64,000 nt of DNA from JBBQLG01 sp964251665 (GCA_964251665.1 CAXUKO010000011.1:62001-126000); one strand, 5' to 3'. Numbered from the stretch's first letter, positions 25,850-35,334 are shown. Notes: a model not told the origin generated them from the sequence alone. Numbers and translations: made by a program.

Positions 25850-27514
25850 TTAGAACCCTTTAAACGTTACATACTGATCCGTCATCTGAACGGTGCTGCG
25901 GCCAGCCTGATGGCTCAGCACGCCAACACGGTACGTTCCCGGAATGAGGTTTTCTTTCAGAATCTGGGTGTAGAACGCGCTGGGCGTGAAATAAGTACTC
26001 AGGCCTGCCACCGCCATCGGGCTGGGCCGTCGGGGGCGGGCGGCAAATAAATAAGAATGGGTCGGGTTTTTCAGCACAATGTACGATCCGTCGAGCGGCT
26101 GGGCGGGCGTCGGATTATTGGCGTCAGATTCGGCCAGGTTGTACATATAAAACCCTTCGGTAATGGTGTTGAGGTGCGCTGTTGCCGGGGTAATTAATAA
26201 ATCCCGGTTGTTCAGCAGCGTCGTATCGCGGGTGTATACCAGTTGTTGGGTAGGTTTGTAGACATAGCTGGCGTTAACCAGCGTTTGCTCCGATGCCTCG
26301 CTTAACCAGTTGATATACGCCGAAGCCGCCCGGCGGTGCTGATTGATGATCCCTTCCAGACAGAGATAACTGGTAAACAGACTGAACAGGGCCGTTGTCG
26401 TTGCTACTACAGTGGCGTATTTAGGCAGTAAAGCGCTGGCTCCCCAGCGGTGCAGACTGTAAAGGTACACGCTGCTCAGGGTCAGCGCCGGGTAGACTTT
26501 GTAGCGGCCCTGCAACATATAGCCCGGCCCGGCAAACCCCACCCGCGAAAATACCGTGATGGCTGCCGTTGCCAGTATAAACAGCCCAATGGCCGTAAAA
26601 AAATCATCCCAGAACGAAACGGACCGACCCACAAGACGGCTCCTGAACTGACCCGTGACTACGAAATAGGTGATCGCAACGGCCATCACTAATCCCATAA
26701 AGCCAATGAGCCGGAGCGGATTGCGATACCCCACAGCCATAGAGCCGGAGTACGGATAGGGGTCAAGAAAGCCACCCAGAAAAACGAAGTAAGCCTTTAT
26801 CCAATCCACATAACTGTACGAAAATGGGGAAGGGAAAAAGTCAACGCGCCTATAATCGGTGAAATAAGCGAACAGACACAGCCCCGTCAGTACCGCCCAG
26901 GCAATGGCCCAGCGCGTGTGACGCTGTAAAACCAGCACGCACAGGCCAATCAGCAGTGCCAGTACACCATTACCACTGGTGAACGTAGCCAGCGTGGCCA
27001 GACCGGCGGCTGTGATCCGGCTTTGGCTTGTGTTCAGGGCGAGGGCGTAGAACGTGCCGGTGACAAACACCAGTACGTAAAAATTCTGGAGCGATGCCAT
27101 TGCCCAGATCAGGTTTTCGTGCGACTGCAGCGTACAGAGCCAGAACGGCACCGGTATAAAATAAACAAGCGGCAGGTTCAGCTTGCGGAAGGCGGCAAAC
27201 AGAATACCGGTCAGAATAAATAAGCCGCTGACACCAATGAGGGTTAAATCGTAATAATTCAGGCTGCCGTTGAGCCGGTAGAAGGCCAGAAAAATCAGCC
27301 GGGTCCAGACAATACGGTGCTCCCAGTGCTGATCGAAGAGATGCTGCATCTGCTCCATCCAGGTTGGCTGGCGAACCAGCATCTGCAACTGATCCTGCAC
27401 TAAATAATCATCCCAGTAAGGAATATTCACCGCGTAATACAGCACCGTTGCGCTGACCACGATAACTGGCAGCAACAGGAGTAGTACGACAGGAATTTTA
27501 CGAACAAAACGCAT
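25850..27514 (-). CDS. Polytopic membrane protein, possible GT-C glycosyltransferase (paralogue 1)
   Basis: A 554-residue protein with about 9-11 transmembrane helices followed by a soluble C-terminal domain of about 150 residues. After the first helix comes NIPYWDDYLV, an acidic pair placed as in GT-C enzymes, then QHWEHRIVWTRLIF, TSGNGVLALLIGLC and QGRYKVYPAL. All these blocks recur in the next gene upstream, so the two are tandem paralogues. No named family was recognised. A role in transferring sugars from lipid carriers is inferred from topology and context only. Confidence 0.65.
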   Translation of the reverse strand: MRFVRKIPVVLLLLLPVIVVSATVLYYAVNIPYWDDYLVQDQLQMLVRQPTWMEQMQHLFDQHWEHRIVWTRLIFLAFYRLNGSLNYYDLTLIGVSGLFILTGILFAAFRKLNLPLVYFIPVPFWLCTLQSHENLIWAMASLQNFYVLVFVTGTFYALALNTSQSRITAAGLATLATFTSGNGVLALLIGLCVLVLQRHTRWAIAWAVLTGLCLFAYFTDYRRVDFFPSPFSYSYVDWIKAYFVFLGGFLDPYPYSGSMAVGYRNPLRLIGFMGLVMAVAITYFVVTGQFRSRLVGRSVSFWDDFFTAIGLFILATAAITVFSRVGFAGPGYMLQGRYKVYPALTLSSVYLYSLHRWGASALLPKYATVVATTTALFSLFTSYLCLEGIINQHRRAASAYINWLSEASEQTLVNASYVYKPTQQLVYTRDTTLLNNRDLLITPATAHLNTITEGFYMYNLAESDANNPTPAQPLDGSYIVLKNPTHSYLFAARPRRPSPMAVAGLSTYFTPSAFYTQILKENLIPGTYRVGVLSHQAGRSTVQMTDQYVTFKGF

Positions 27515-27520
27515 AGACTA

Positions 27521-29257
27521 TTACCAATTGGTACGGCGGGTGGGTAATGGTGTTCCCGACAGGGTGATGCTCCGCCCGGTGGGGTGAAGTTGACACGGAC
27601 CAGTATCGGGAACGGTAAGCACGTCAATTTGGTACGTACCTCCCGGAAAATCAGTTTGTTGAATCATGGCCGTCACCCCCGGCCGGAACCGGTTGGCCAG
27701 GCCCAGACCGGCCCACCGGCTGGGGTTCAGCACCGGTGTTCCCGCTGCCAGCCAGGTGTGCCGGTTTGAGCGAAGCCGGATATAGATGGTTTGCCCGCCG
27801 GGGTGTACAGGCAGTGATGTAGTGAAGGATACCAGATAGCCGGTACCCGTTTCGTACAATGTATCGGGGGCTGTTACCGCTGCCGTAGCCGGGCCAAACA
27901 CCTGGTCGAGGCACCGGTCGTAGGGGGCCGGTGCGTTGTTAATGAGCTGCGCAGTTTGGGCGTCGATGGTCGATACCGGTCGGTTTTCGGTATACGTCCA
28001 GTTAAACTGGCTTGTGAGCAGGTATTGCTGTAACCGGCGCGTCTGGTCAATATAAGCCGGGTACGATAACCACGCCAGCGTTCCGCCTGCGGCCAGCCCT
28101 GTCCAGAGCGTAACCCGTTGAAACCGCCGGGGCAGTGTAACGACTGCATACACAAAAAGCAGCGACAGCAGACTAAGCGAATAGATTTTGTACCGGCTGG
28201 TGATGAGGGTTTCCAGGCTAAACCCCACCCGCGACCAGGTTACGACAGCACCGGTAGCCAGCAGGAATCCGGCCATCCCCACAAAAAAGTAAGCAGCCGG
28301 GGGCCAGGGCCGGCTGAAGCCCTGTTGCCGAATGAGCGTAAGCGCAAAAACAAGCACCAGCATTAGCATCATTCCGCCAAGAAGCACACAATTTCGGAAG
28401 GGCGAGCCCAGCGGAAACGCTTCGGCGGCCGATCCGGTAAAGGCCAGCCAGCCCTGTATCAGTTGAGCCGGGCCGACTTTGGCTGAAGGCGTTACGTCCG
28501 GCTTCTGGTAACCGGTGAAGTACAGGCCTATGCTCACCAGCGCACCAACTGTCTGCCGGATCAGCGGTTGCCAGCTGCGGATGCGTGGAGCCGAAGTAAG
28601 CACCTGATGCAAAAGTATACCCAGCGTGATAGGCCAGATTACCAGGCCGTTACCACTCGTGAGCGTTGCCAGCACCGATAAGCCCAGAGCCGCCCACTCG
28701 TGGCGGGTGTAGGCCAGCAAATAAATGGACCCCGCTACCCAGAGCAGAATGGAGAAATTTTGCAGCGCGGCCATGCCCCAGAACATGTTTTCCCACTGCG
28801 CCAGGTTGAACAGTAAACAGGCGACCGGAACAGCATACCAGATGGAACGTTGACCAATCTGAGCAAAATTTCGCTCATCCTCCTGCCGGATTACCAGCCC
28901 GAAAATGGCCAGTAAACCAACCAGGCTCAGGTTTCCCACGGCCATCAGGTGGACGTAGCTGAGTTTACCGAACAGCGTATAATCGAGCCAGGTAATAAGC
29001 CGGTCCCAGACAATCCGGTGTTCGTTATGCTGTTTAAAAACCTGATAGACTTTACCGCTGAGGGTAGTCTCCTGTTGAAAAAGAAGCAGGAAATTCTTTA
29101 GCGCGTGATCGTCCCATTTAGGCACATTGACCGCAAAGCGAAACCAGACCAGCGCAAAGGCCATCACCGGAACCAGTAACACCATCCACCCGGCTACACG
29201 AATCGCAGCCGGACTGGTCTGTCGAACGGGAACGGGGGCCTGCGCGGGTATATTCAT
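27521..29257 (-). CDS. Polytopic membrane protein, possible GT-C glycosyltransferase (paralogue 2)
   Basis: A 578-residue paralogue of the downstream protein, with the same plan: first helix, NVPKWDDHALKNF, KQHNEHRIVWDRLITW, ATLTSGNGLVIWPIT, SRVGFSLETLITSRYKIYSL, then a soluble C-terminal domain. About 10 transmembrane helices. The genes are 6 bp apart and probably arose by tandem duplication. The conserved acidic pair after the first helix and the conserved H-R motif suggest an active site on the periplasmic side; the reaction is unknown. Its start overlaps the stop of the transketolase half-gene by one base. Confidence 0.65.
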   Translation of the reverse strand: MNIPAQAPVPVRQTSPAAIRVAGWMVLLVPVMAFALVWFRFAVNVPKWDDHALKNFLLLFQQETTLSGKVYQVFKQHNEHRIVWDRLITWLDYTLFGKLSYVHLMAVGNLSLVGLLAIFGLVIRQEDERNFAQIGQRSIWYAVPVACLLFNLAQWENMFWGMAALQNFSILLWVAGSIYLLAYTRHEWAALGLSVLATLTSGNGLVIWPITLGILLHQVLTSAPRIRSWQPLIRQTVGALVSIGLYFTGYQKPDVTPSAKVGPAQLIQGWLAFTGSAAEAFPLGSPFRNCVLLGGMMLMLVLVFALTLIRQQGFSRPWPPAAYFFVGMAGFLLATGAVVTWSRVGFSLETLITSRYKIYSLSLLSLLFVYAVVTLPRRFQRVTLWTGLAAGGTLAWLSYPAYIDQTRRLQQYLLTSQFNWTYTENRPVSTIDAQTAQLINNAPAPYDRCLDQVFGPATAAVTAPDTLYETGTGYLVSFTTSLPVHPGGQTIYIRLRSNRHTWLAAGTPVLNPSRWAGLGLANRFRPGVTAMIQQTDFPGGTYQIDVLTVPDTGPCQLHPTGRSITLSGTPLPTRRTNW

Positions 29258-30165
29258 TAGTTGAGAAACGAGGTTAGTTGCTGAACCAGCCCGGCCGGGT
29301 CCAGGCCCGAGATTTGCTGGTGGTATTTCTGATCGCCATACCGACTGTTGGGATAACCCTGCGCCGACACGCTTACAAAACGACCGGGCGCGGCATTAGC
29401 CGACAGGAGTTTAACCGACAATTGCTGTGCCAATCCACCCACGGATACGTGCTCTTCAGCGACCAGCATGGGTTTTCCTGCCCAACTCCGGGCCAGTTCG
29501 GCGGGTAGGTCGAGCGGTAAGTTGGTCGCGGTGTAGACATTAAACCGGTTGGCTAATTCGGGTGATTCGAGTGCTTTCAGTACGTTGGCAGCTACCGGCC
29601 CAAGGGCTACAACCGTGCCAATGGCATCGTCTACCCGGACCACGTGATTAAATGTGCCGGAGCGGGTAGCACCTTCGGGCGTATTGGGGCCGGCACCCAA
29701 ACGGAGGTAAGCCGGTCTTGCTTCCGTCACGATTTGGTCCAGCATGGGCTCTACTTCATCGGCAAACGCGGGGATGTAGGTATTCACGTTTTGCAGGCTG
29801 CTCAAACAGGCCAGATCTTCCAGCGCGTGGTGGCTCGAACCCATAATACCGTAGCCATAGCCACCCCCGTTGCCAACAATAAATACCGGCAGGTTATGCA
29901 GGCAGGCATCATTGCGGAACTGTTCGAGGCAACGATATACGGCAAAGGGAGCGATGCTGTACACAAATACTTTATAACCTTTATAGGCCATACCGGCGGC
30001 CACGCCAACCATATTCTGTTCGGCCACGCCTGCATTGATAAAGCGCGGACCCAACACGGACGCCACGCCTTCGAGGGCACCGTAGCCCAGGTCGCCGGTG
30101 ATAAATACCACCCGCTCATCAGTCTGAGCCAGGCGCTCAATACCAGCGGCAAATTCCTTTCTCAT
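29257..30165 (-). CDS. Transketolase C-terminal subunit (pyrimidine-binding half)
   Basis: A 302-residue protein equal to the second half of a transketolase/DXS-like enzyme. The ThDP pyrimidine-binding block is seen: FINAGVAEQNMVGVAAGMA with the catalytic Glu near residue 50, then APFAVYRCLEQFRND and GSSHHALEDLACL, followed by the C-terminal domain (LVAEEHVSVGGLAQQL). The matching N-terminal half is not adjacent but is encoded 22 kb away at 52.4-53.2 kb. In polysaccharide clusters such split transketolases make unusual ketoses or precursor sugars. It sits directly downstream of the epimerase-GT2 fusion. Confidence 0.88.
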   Translation of the reverse strand: MRKEFAAGIERLAQTDERVVFITGDLGYGALEGVASVLGPRFINAGVAEQNMVGVAAGMAYKGYKVFVYSIAPFAVYRCLEQFRNDACLHNLPVFIVGNGGGYGYGIMGSSHHALEDLACLSSLQNVNTYIPAFADEVEPMLDQIVTEARPAYLRLGAGPNTPEGATRSGTFNHVVRVDDAIGTVVALGPVAANVLKALESPELANRFNVYTATNLPLDLPAELARSWAGKPMLVAEEHVSVGGLAQQLSVKLLSANAAPGRFVSVSAQGYPNSRYGDQKYHQQISGLDPAGLVQQLTSFLN

Positions 30166-30244
30166 GTCGTTTCTGTTTTTGGTAACCTAAGTTTATATCG
30201 GTGCAGACAGCCGAAAGCAGGCCGCTCAGACCAGCCAGCCCGGT

Positions 30245-32254
30245 TTATTTGCTTTTTCGCTGATCGACCAGTGTCCTGATCTCGTTCGCGGTTTTATACA
30301 CCTGATCGCCTTTGCGTACCAGCGTACGGATGAATTTGGGCCGTTTCTTCGTCTCCTCGAATATCTTGCTGATGTACTCCCCTAAGAACGAAACGCCCAG
30401 CAGGTTAATGCCGCCAAAAAACATCACCAGGATAATGACGGTCGAAATACCGGCCGGTGTTTGGGGAAAGAACAGAAACTTCGCCAGAATCTGCCAGATG
30501 ATACCCAGAATAGACAGGCCCGTGAGCGCAAAACCGGCGTACGACATGGCTTCCAGCGGAGCAAAACTAAACGAGAAAATGGCTTTTTTAGCCCACCAGA
30601 TGTTTTTCGTCCAGTTGTTGGTCGACACCCCGAACATCCGTTCCGGCCGAACGTAATCGACGCCGGTTTGCCGGAAACCTACCCAAGCCCGCAGCCCGCG
30701 CAGAAACTGCTCGGTTTCGGGCAGGGCCACCAGTTCGCGCACTACTTTGCGATCAATAATCGAGAAATCGCCCGCGTCAACCGGAATGTCGATGTAGGCC
30801 GTCTTTTTAAACAGCCGGTAGAATGACTTGTAAAAGAAATGAACGTGCGGAGCCATTTCGCGCTGCACCCGAACGCCATACACCACATCAAATCCCTGCT
30901 GCCACTTATCGTAAAACTTCGGAATAATCTCGGGCGGGTCCTGCAAATCACCATCCATAAGTACGACAGCATCGCCCGTCGAGATTTCCATGCCGCTCAG
31001 GAAGGCCGACTGCGACCCGAAATTCCGGGAGTGTTTGATGGCAATGACGTTGGGGTCTTTGGCGCAGATTTCATTCAGCACCTCGTCGGTATTATCGGGC
31101 GAATTGTCGTTAACGAAAATGATTTCGTAGCGCACCTTCATCTCGTTGAAGGTTTTCACCAGCCGCTCATACATATACGGAATGGCCTGTGCATCGCGGT
31201 AACAGGCAATAATCGGCGAAATAACCGGGTTGAGCGAGGGCGTCTTAAACGCCGGAATAACCCGGTCTTCGTACTGATGTGCTACCTGCCAGTCGGCGGT
31301 TTTCTGTAAGCCTGTTTGCAGGCTTGTCCGGGCGGTCCAGCCAATATCGTTCTGAGCTGCCGTTGGATCGCCGTACCACTCGGCCAGGTCCCAGTTGCGG
31401 TTGGCCATACTGCCCCAGACCGGCTCCTGCTGAAGCCCGAACGTTTGCCGGGCCTCGTCGACCAGCTCGCGCATGGTTGTTTTACGGCCCGTAGCAATGT
31501 TGTACGACCGGCCGCTAATGGCAGGCCGGACATTAAGCGCGGCATCGACAAAGGCTTCGATGCAATCGTCGATGTACACAAAATCGCGGCTGATGTCGGG
31601 CGAAACCAGCGGAGGGAGGCTGCCTTTGCGGGCTTCTTCGACTAAGCGGGGCACCAGCCGGTCGGGTTCTTCCCAGCCGCCATAGATTGCGTAAAGCCGG
31701 AGGTTAAGCGTATTCAGGTTATGAACTTTGGCGTAAAATTCAAGCGTGTAGGCCGCCGATACCTTGGATACGGCGTAATGGCTGTTCGGTTCTACCCGGT
31801 CGGTTTCTTTGGGTGCTGTGCAGTTAAACCCGTATTCGGAACTGCTTCCGGCGTGGATATAGGGAATGTCCGGTGTGCAGTTTTCCAGAATATTCACCGT
31901 ACCCAGCACGTTGGTTTCGTAGGTCAGGCCCACATCTTTCTGCTTGCTGTAGGCCCCGTATGCGGCCAGATTGAAGACCGTTTTCGGCTGGTATTGACTA
32001 AAGACCGATTTAACGGATACGTCAGAAAGGATGTCGCAGTGAACGATGTTTTCGGCCGGCACATTCAGGAGTTTCAACCGCCAGGCTTTAGTGGCATCGT
32101 GGGTGAGGGCATACACATCGGCCCGGCCTCCTGTTTGCTTACCGGCGGCTAACCGGGCTTTGTATAACTGGTCGAACAGATTGGCTCCAATGAAGCCGCT
32201 GGCCCCAAAGACGAAGATTGGACCGTTAAGTTTTAGGATTTTTTCTGTAAACAA
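30245..32254 (-). CDS. NAD-dependent epimerase/dehydratase fused to GT2 glycosyltransferase with membrane anchor
   Basis: A 669-residue two-enzyme fusion. Residues 1 to about 320 are an extended SDR: VFGASGFIGANLF near 17, the catalytic YAVSKVSAAY near 158, and RDFVYIDDCIEAFVDA. From about 345 a GT2 domain starts: PIIACYRDAQAIPYMYERL, YEIIFVNDNSPDNTDEV, VVLMDGDLQDPPE, then GFRQTGVDYVRPERMFG, and two C-terminal transmembrane helices (about 570-625), as in ArnC/GtrB-type polyprenyl-phosphate glycosyltransferases. One polypeptide may thus both make a nucleotide sugar and load it on a lipid carrier. No frameshift or internal start suggests two separate proteins. Confidence 0.88.
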   Translation of the reverse strand: MFTEKILKLNGPIFVFGASGFIGANLFDQLYKARLAAGKQTGGRADVYALTHDATKAWRLKLLNVPAENIVHCDILSDVSVKSVFSQYQPKTVFNLAAYGAYSKQKDVGLTYETNVLGTVNILENCTPDIPYIHAGSSSEYGFNCTAPKETDRVEPNSHYAVSKVSAAYTLEFYAKVHNLNTLNLRLYAIYGGWEEPDRLVPRLVEEARKGSLPPLVSPDISRDFVYIDDCIEAFVDAALNVRPAISGRSYNIATGRKTTMRELVDEARQTFGLQQEPVWGSMANRNWDLAEWYGDPTAAQNDIGWTARTSLQTGLQKTADWQVAHQYEDRVIPAFKTPSLNPVISPIIACYRDAQAIPYMYERLVKTFNEMKVRYEIIFVNDNSPDNTDEVLNEICAKDPNVIAIKHSRNFGSQSAFLSGMEISTGDAVVLMDGDLQDPPEIIPKFYDKWQQGFDVVYGVRVQREMAPHVHFFYKSFYRLFKKTAYIDIPVDAGDFSIIDRKVVRELVALPETEQFLRGLRAWVGFRQTGVDYVRPERMFGVSTNNWTKNIWWAKKAIFSFSFAPLEAMSYAGFALTGLSILGIIWQILAKFLFFPQTPAGISTVIILVMFFGGINLLGVSFLGEYISKIFEETKKRPKFIRTLVRKGDQVYKTANEIRTLVDQRKSK

Positions 32255-32283
32255 GGGGCCGAATGTTTGTTGCTTTCCAGCCG

Positions 32284-32291
32284 CAAAACTA
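32284..32291 (-). promoter_or_regulatory. Bacteroidota -7 element (TAGTTTTG) upstream of the epimerase-GT2 gene
   Basis: Minus-strand TAGTTTTG matches TAnnTTTG and lies 30 bp upstream of the start codon at 32254. No convincing -33 box accompanies it. Confidence 0.4.
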
Positions 32292-32431
32292 ACGGAAAAG
32301 CCTAAGACTAACCCCGCCCGATTGGATTTTCTCGGGAACGGGCATGCCCGCTAACTGGATTTGTGCGTATGCCGAACGACTGGTAACCGCCCTTAAAAGA
32401 GTTCGCAGCGGGTCGCCAGCCTGCCGGATCG

Positions 32432-32713
32432 TCAGTAGGTTATAATAGCTGAACGCGCCGTGGTCTGCAAACTTCCGTGCTGCTGCGTAAAGAGCAGGGT
32501 ACGTTGCCGGGTGGGGTCTTCAATAATAAACTGATTGACTGGGCCGAAAAACTCCTGTAACTGGCTGGCATCGCAGGTAGGCAGGAAGATGCTGAGTACC
32601 CGCGGGTCGTAATACCGAAAATAGAGTTGTTGCCCGTCGTCGGTTTTGATGCGCAGAAAGCGCCTGTTCTGGTTCTGGTAAGAAGGGCAGAGCAGGTAAC
32701 AAAGCGAGCCCAC
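32432..32713 (-). pseudogene. Truncated DUF4123 gene (C-terminal part only)
   Basis: This frame encodes NRRFLRIKTDDGQQLYFRYYDPRVLSIFLPTC ... LQEFFGPVNQFI, closely matching the C-terminal half of the intact DUF4123 protein at 33525-34043 (FRRFLLVKTQSGQQLYFRFYDPRVL). The N-terminal half of the domain is absent, and the sequence upstream is the end of the ankyrin gene. It is therefore most likely a remnant of a second adaptor gene from a former T6SS effector module. Confidence 0.65.
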
Positions 32714-32733
32714 GGCTACTCGTTTTTACACTG

Positions 32734-33471
32734 TTACTTTTGGCGCTCCTCCCATGGCTGGGGCATAGGAAAGGTAACGCCCTTATCAATCAGCTTCTTT
32801 CGGATAATCTGCTGCCACTTATAGTTGTCTGTGCTAAAGTTAGGGGTGGCTTCCTGTACCCGTAAAGCTAAACTACCCCCGTTAGCATTTTTCTGAAAAA
32901 CATTAGCCCCCCGATCTATCAAATAAGCTACCTGATCGAACGAGTTTAAACCGGTACAGGTCGTAATTACGGAAACTCCGTCTTCATCCACAGCATTGAT
33001 GTTGGCTCCATGATCGAGCAGGTAAAGTACATTACAGCGGTCCCCCAGCACGGCTTCTCTGATAGCAGGCGACTGTCTGTTGCGGCTGTTAGGGGCAGCC
33101 TTGTGGGCCGGCAGGATTTTAAGGTAGTCCTGATCCGAACCCCGGGCCACATACGCCACTGGAGTGGCTCCGTCAGGGTCAGGCTTGTTGGGGTCAGCCC
33201 CAGCCTAAAGCAGAAACGTCAGACCAGGTTTGGCCTGATTGACGGTAGCCCAGTAGATGAATGTCATGTTCTGACGGTAAGCCTGATTCAGATCGATGTA
33301 CCCCACCAGTTGTCGGGCTTTGTCGAGTTGGTTGCGTTAAATGGCTACGGCCAGCTCGCGGGCAGGGCCATCGAAGTATTCATCGGCGTTAAACATAGTC
33401 CTTTTGCGACAGGCGTAAATTAGTAAAGCTATCAGTAAGACGACCCCGGACGTTAATAGCACTTGTTTCAC
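32734..33471 (-). pseudogene. Ankyrin-repeat membrane/lipoprotein gene with two in-frame stops
   Basis: From a GTG at 33471 the minus strand reads a hydrophobic N terminus (LLTSGVVLLIALLIYAC), then a soluble region that continues into ankyrin repeats (LDHGANINAVDEDGVSVIT, LIDRGANVFQKNANGGSLAL). The frame is interrupted by TAA at 33337-33339 (in AVAI*RNQLDKARQLV) and TAG at 33205-33207 (in FLL*AGADPNKPD). Both stops fall where a repeat consensus would be intact with one or two base changes. Ankyrin lipoproteins often act as immunity proteins next to T6SS effectors; here it appears inactivated unless there was a sequencing error. Confidence 0.7.
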
Positions 33472-33524
33472 GCCTGTGAGCAGATTGAAGGCAACTATTG
33501 ACTTGTCACTTTATTGTTCAGCAC

Positions 33525-34043
33525 TCAGGACAGACCCTTTATGTAGGTCGCATAAGCTTGCTGAGCTTGCTGTCGGGGCAGACGTCGGCTTTTAAGTTCG
33601 CCCTGATCCAGCCAATAACTCACGCTATAGGCAGGGTCTTCGTCTTCGAGCAGAAAATACCGAATAGGACCGAAAAAATCAGTGAGCTGGGCCACCGTGC
33701 AGGTCGGTAGAAACTGCCGCAACACTCTGGGGTCGTAAAACCGGAAGTATAGTTGCTGTCCGCTCTGGGTCTTCACCAGCAAAAAACGTCGGAAATGTTG
33801 ATAAATCACTGTAGGTGGTTCTTTAGACAAGACAAATACGCCCCAGCACTGTCCCCAGCCCCGGGCAAACAGCCAGTCAACAAAAGCGGGAGGCTGGCTC
33901 ATAACCAGGTAGGGGGCTACCTGGTTAAGGCGTTCTTCGGCCATACCTTTGTAGAGACACAGATAGTGTTGTTCGCCCGCCAGTTGTTTGGCTTCAATGA
34001 GTGCCTCCTCCATTCGGGCTGCATCCAGTAGACAGTAAGCCAT
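33525..34043 (-). CDS. DUF4123 protein, T6SS effector adaptor/chaperone
   Basis: A 172-residue DUF4123 domain protein. The N terminus MAYCLLDAARMEEALIEAKQ, the central APYLVMSQPPAFVDWLFARGWGQCWGVFVLS and the YFRFYDPRVLRQFLPTC block are the family hallmarks. Known DUF4123 proteins bind and load specific effectors onto the VgrG/PAAR spike of the type VI secretion system. It sits downstream of three candidate immunity lipoproteins and the lipase-like effector, all on the minus strand, so it probably serves that effector or a lost one that belonged to the pseudogenes just downstream. Confidence 0.8.
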   Translation of the reverse strand: MAYCLLDAARMEEALIEAKQLAGEQHYLCLYKGMAEERLNQVAPYLVMSQPPAFVDWLFARGWGQCWGVFVLSKEPPTVIYQHFRRFLLVKTQSGQQLYFRFYDPRVLRQFLPTCTVAQLTDFFGPIRYFLLEDEDPAYSVSYWLDQGELKSRRLPRQQAQQAYATYIKGLS

Positions 34044-34089
34044 ATGAATTAATTATGTGATTTATTGAAACTGAAGGTAGTCACTAAGC

Positions 34090-34695
34090 TTACCAGGGGC
34101 GGGGATTATTCTTGCGAGCCCAAGCCTCAATACCCGGTGCGTCCTTGGTAAGTTGCTCTTCGGATGCCCCAAAAACAGTATGTCCCCGCTGTAGTCGCCA
34201 ATAGGTAGACCATCTCATTAACCAATCGACTTCGAGGACAAATTGCCTGGTATTAATAGAGCCATCCTGAAAATCTTTACGAAGTGTAAGTTGAGGGGTA
34301 CTGCCATCAGTTGATGTCTTTTCAATATAAAAATACCCTTCTCCCAAGGTGTACAGTTCTCGCTCTCCCGCTCGTTTAAATCTATCAAACAACTCTGGGT
34401 ATTCTGACATTACAGTTGCATTGTGAATAACCAACCCCTCTACGCTCAACTTTTTGTCATTGGTTGAATAAATTATTTCTGCCGCTCCGAACACCCCTCT
34501 AAAATCACCATTGGCAGATACTTTCGCCTTATCGAATGATTCTCGGGATCGATTACACCAGGCTTTGGTTAGCAAAATGGCTCGATCTAAATTCATCTCA
34601 GTAGGTTGGGTCGTTTGGGGGGCTTTCGTGCAGGCACTCACTACAAGCCCAGAGCTTGCCAGGCCTGCCAACCATAACCGACGAAGACGAACCAT
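34090..34695 (-). CDS. Candidate T6SS immunity lipoprotein, copy 3 (most distal)
   Basis: A 201-residue lipoprotein: signal peptide WLAGLASSGLVVSAC with lipobox Cys near residue 22, then a soluble domain starting EMNLDRAILLTKAWC. It is a close paralogue of the two genes upstream (shared blocks DFRGVFGAAEI, LGEGYFYIEK, PQLTLRKDFQDGSI, FVLEVDWLMRWSTYWRLQR, end NPRPW). No named family is recognised. Location next to a predicted secreted lipase, export to the envelope and tandem amplification fit an immunity protein that protects the cell from a periplasm-acting toxin; this is inference. Confidence 0.7.
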   Translation of the reverse strand: MVRLRRLWLAGLASSGLVVSACTKAPQTTQPTEMNLDRAILLTKAWCNRSRESFDKAKVSANGDFRGVFGAAEIIYSTNDKKLSVEGLVIHNATVMSEYPELFDRFKRAGERELYTLGEGYFYIEKTSTDGSTPQLTLRKDFQDGSINTRQFVLEVDWLMRWSTYWRLQRGHTVFGASEEQLTKDAPGIEAWARKNNPRPW

Positions 34696-34722
34696 TTAGA
34701 ACTATTTTATTTGGGGTTGATC

Positions 34723-35334
34723 TTACCAGGGACGCGGACTATTCTTGCGAGCCCAAGCCTCAATACCGGGTGCTTGCTTAATGAGCTCCGCTTCATGTAT
34801 ACCACTTATAGTATGGCTCCGCTGCAACCGCCAATAAGTAGACCAGTTCATTAACCAATCGACTTCAAGGACGAATTGCTTGGCACTAATAGAACCATCC
34901 TGAAAGTCTTTGCGAAGTGTAAGTTGAGGACTAGTGCCATCAAATGGTGTTTTTTCAATGTAAAAATAGCCCTCACCCATCGTGTAAGGTTCTCGATTTC
35001 CCGTATTACGTATCTTGTCAAAATACTCGGGATACTTCACCTGAAGACTTGCATCACGTATAATCAAGCCTTCAGCGCTTAGTTTCTTATCATAAGCCGA
35101 GTACACGATTTCGGCTGCTCCGAAGACGCCCCGGAAGTCCCTGTTTGGAGAGACTTTTATCTTATCGAATGACTCCCGGGCTTCCGTACACCAAGCTTTG
35201 GTTAGCAAAATGGCATGCTCTAAATTCATCTCAGTAGGTTGGGTCGTTTGGGGGGCTTTCGTGCAGGCACTCACTACAAGCCCAGAGCTTGCCAGCCCTG
35301 CTAACCATAACCAACGAAGGGGGACCTGAACCAT
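34723..35334 (-). CDS. Candidate T6SS immunity lipoprotein, copy 2
   Basis: A 203-residue paralogue of its neighbours. The signal peptide and first mature residues are nearly identical to the distal copy at the DNA level (the roughly 70 bp around 35221-35295 match 34588-34660 almost base for base), which indicates recent duplication or gene conversion, while the mature domain has diverged (e.g. SPNRDFRGVFGAAEIVYSAYDKKL). The lipobox is VVSAC. The spacing of 27 bp to the next gene suggests one transcript. Function is as inferred for the other copies. Confidence 0.7.
   Translation of the reverse strand: MVQVPLRWLWLAGLASSGLVVSACTKAPQTTQPTEMNLEHAILLTKAWCTEARESFDKIKVSPNRDFRGVFGAAEIVYSAYDKKLSAEGLIIRDASLQVKYPEYFDKIRNTGNREPYTMGEGYFYIEKTPFDGTSPQLTLRKDFQDGSISAKQFVLEVDWLMNWSTYWRLQRSHTISGIHEAELIKQAPGIEAWARKNSPRPW

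Noticed and set aside
32254..32431. A further small gene between the epimerase-GT2 fusion and the adaptor remnant
   Set aside because: Only short frames with no coherent translation; the -7 element at 32284 explains part of this gap.
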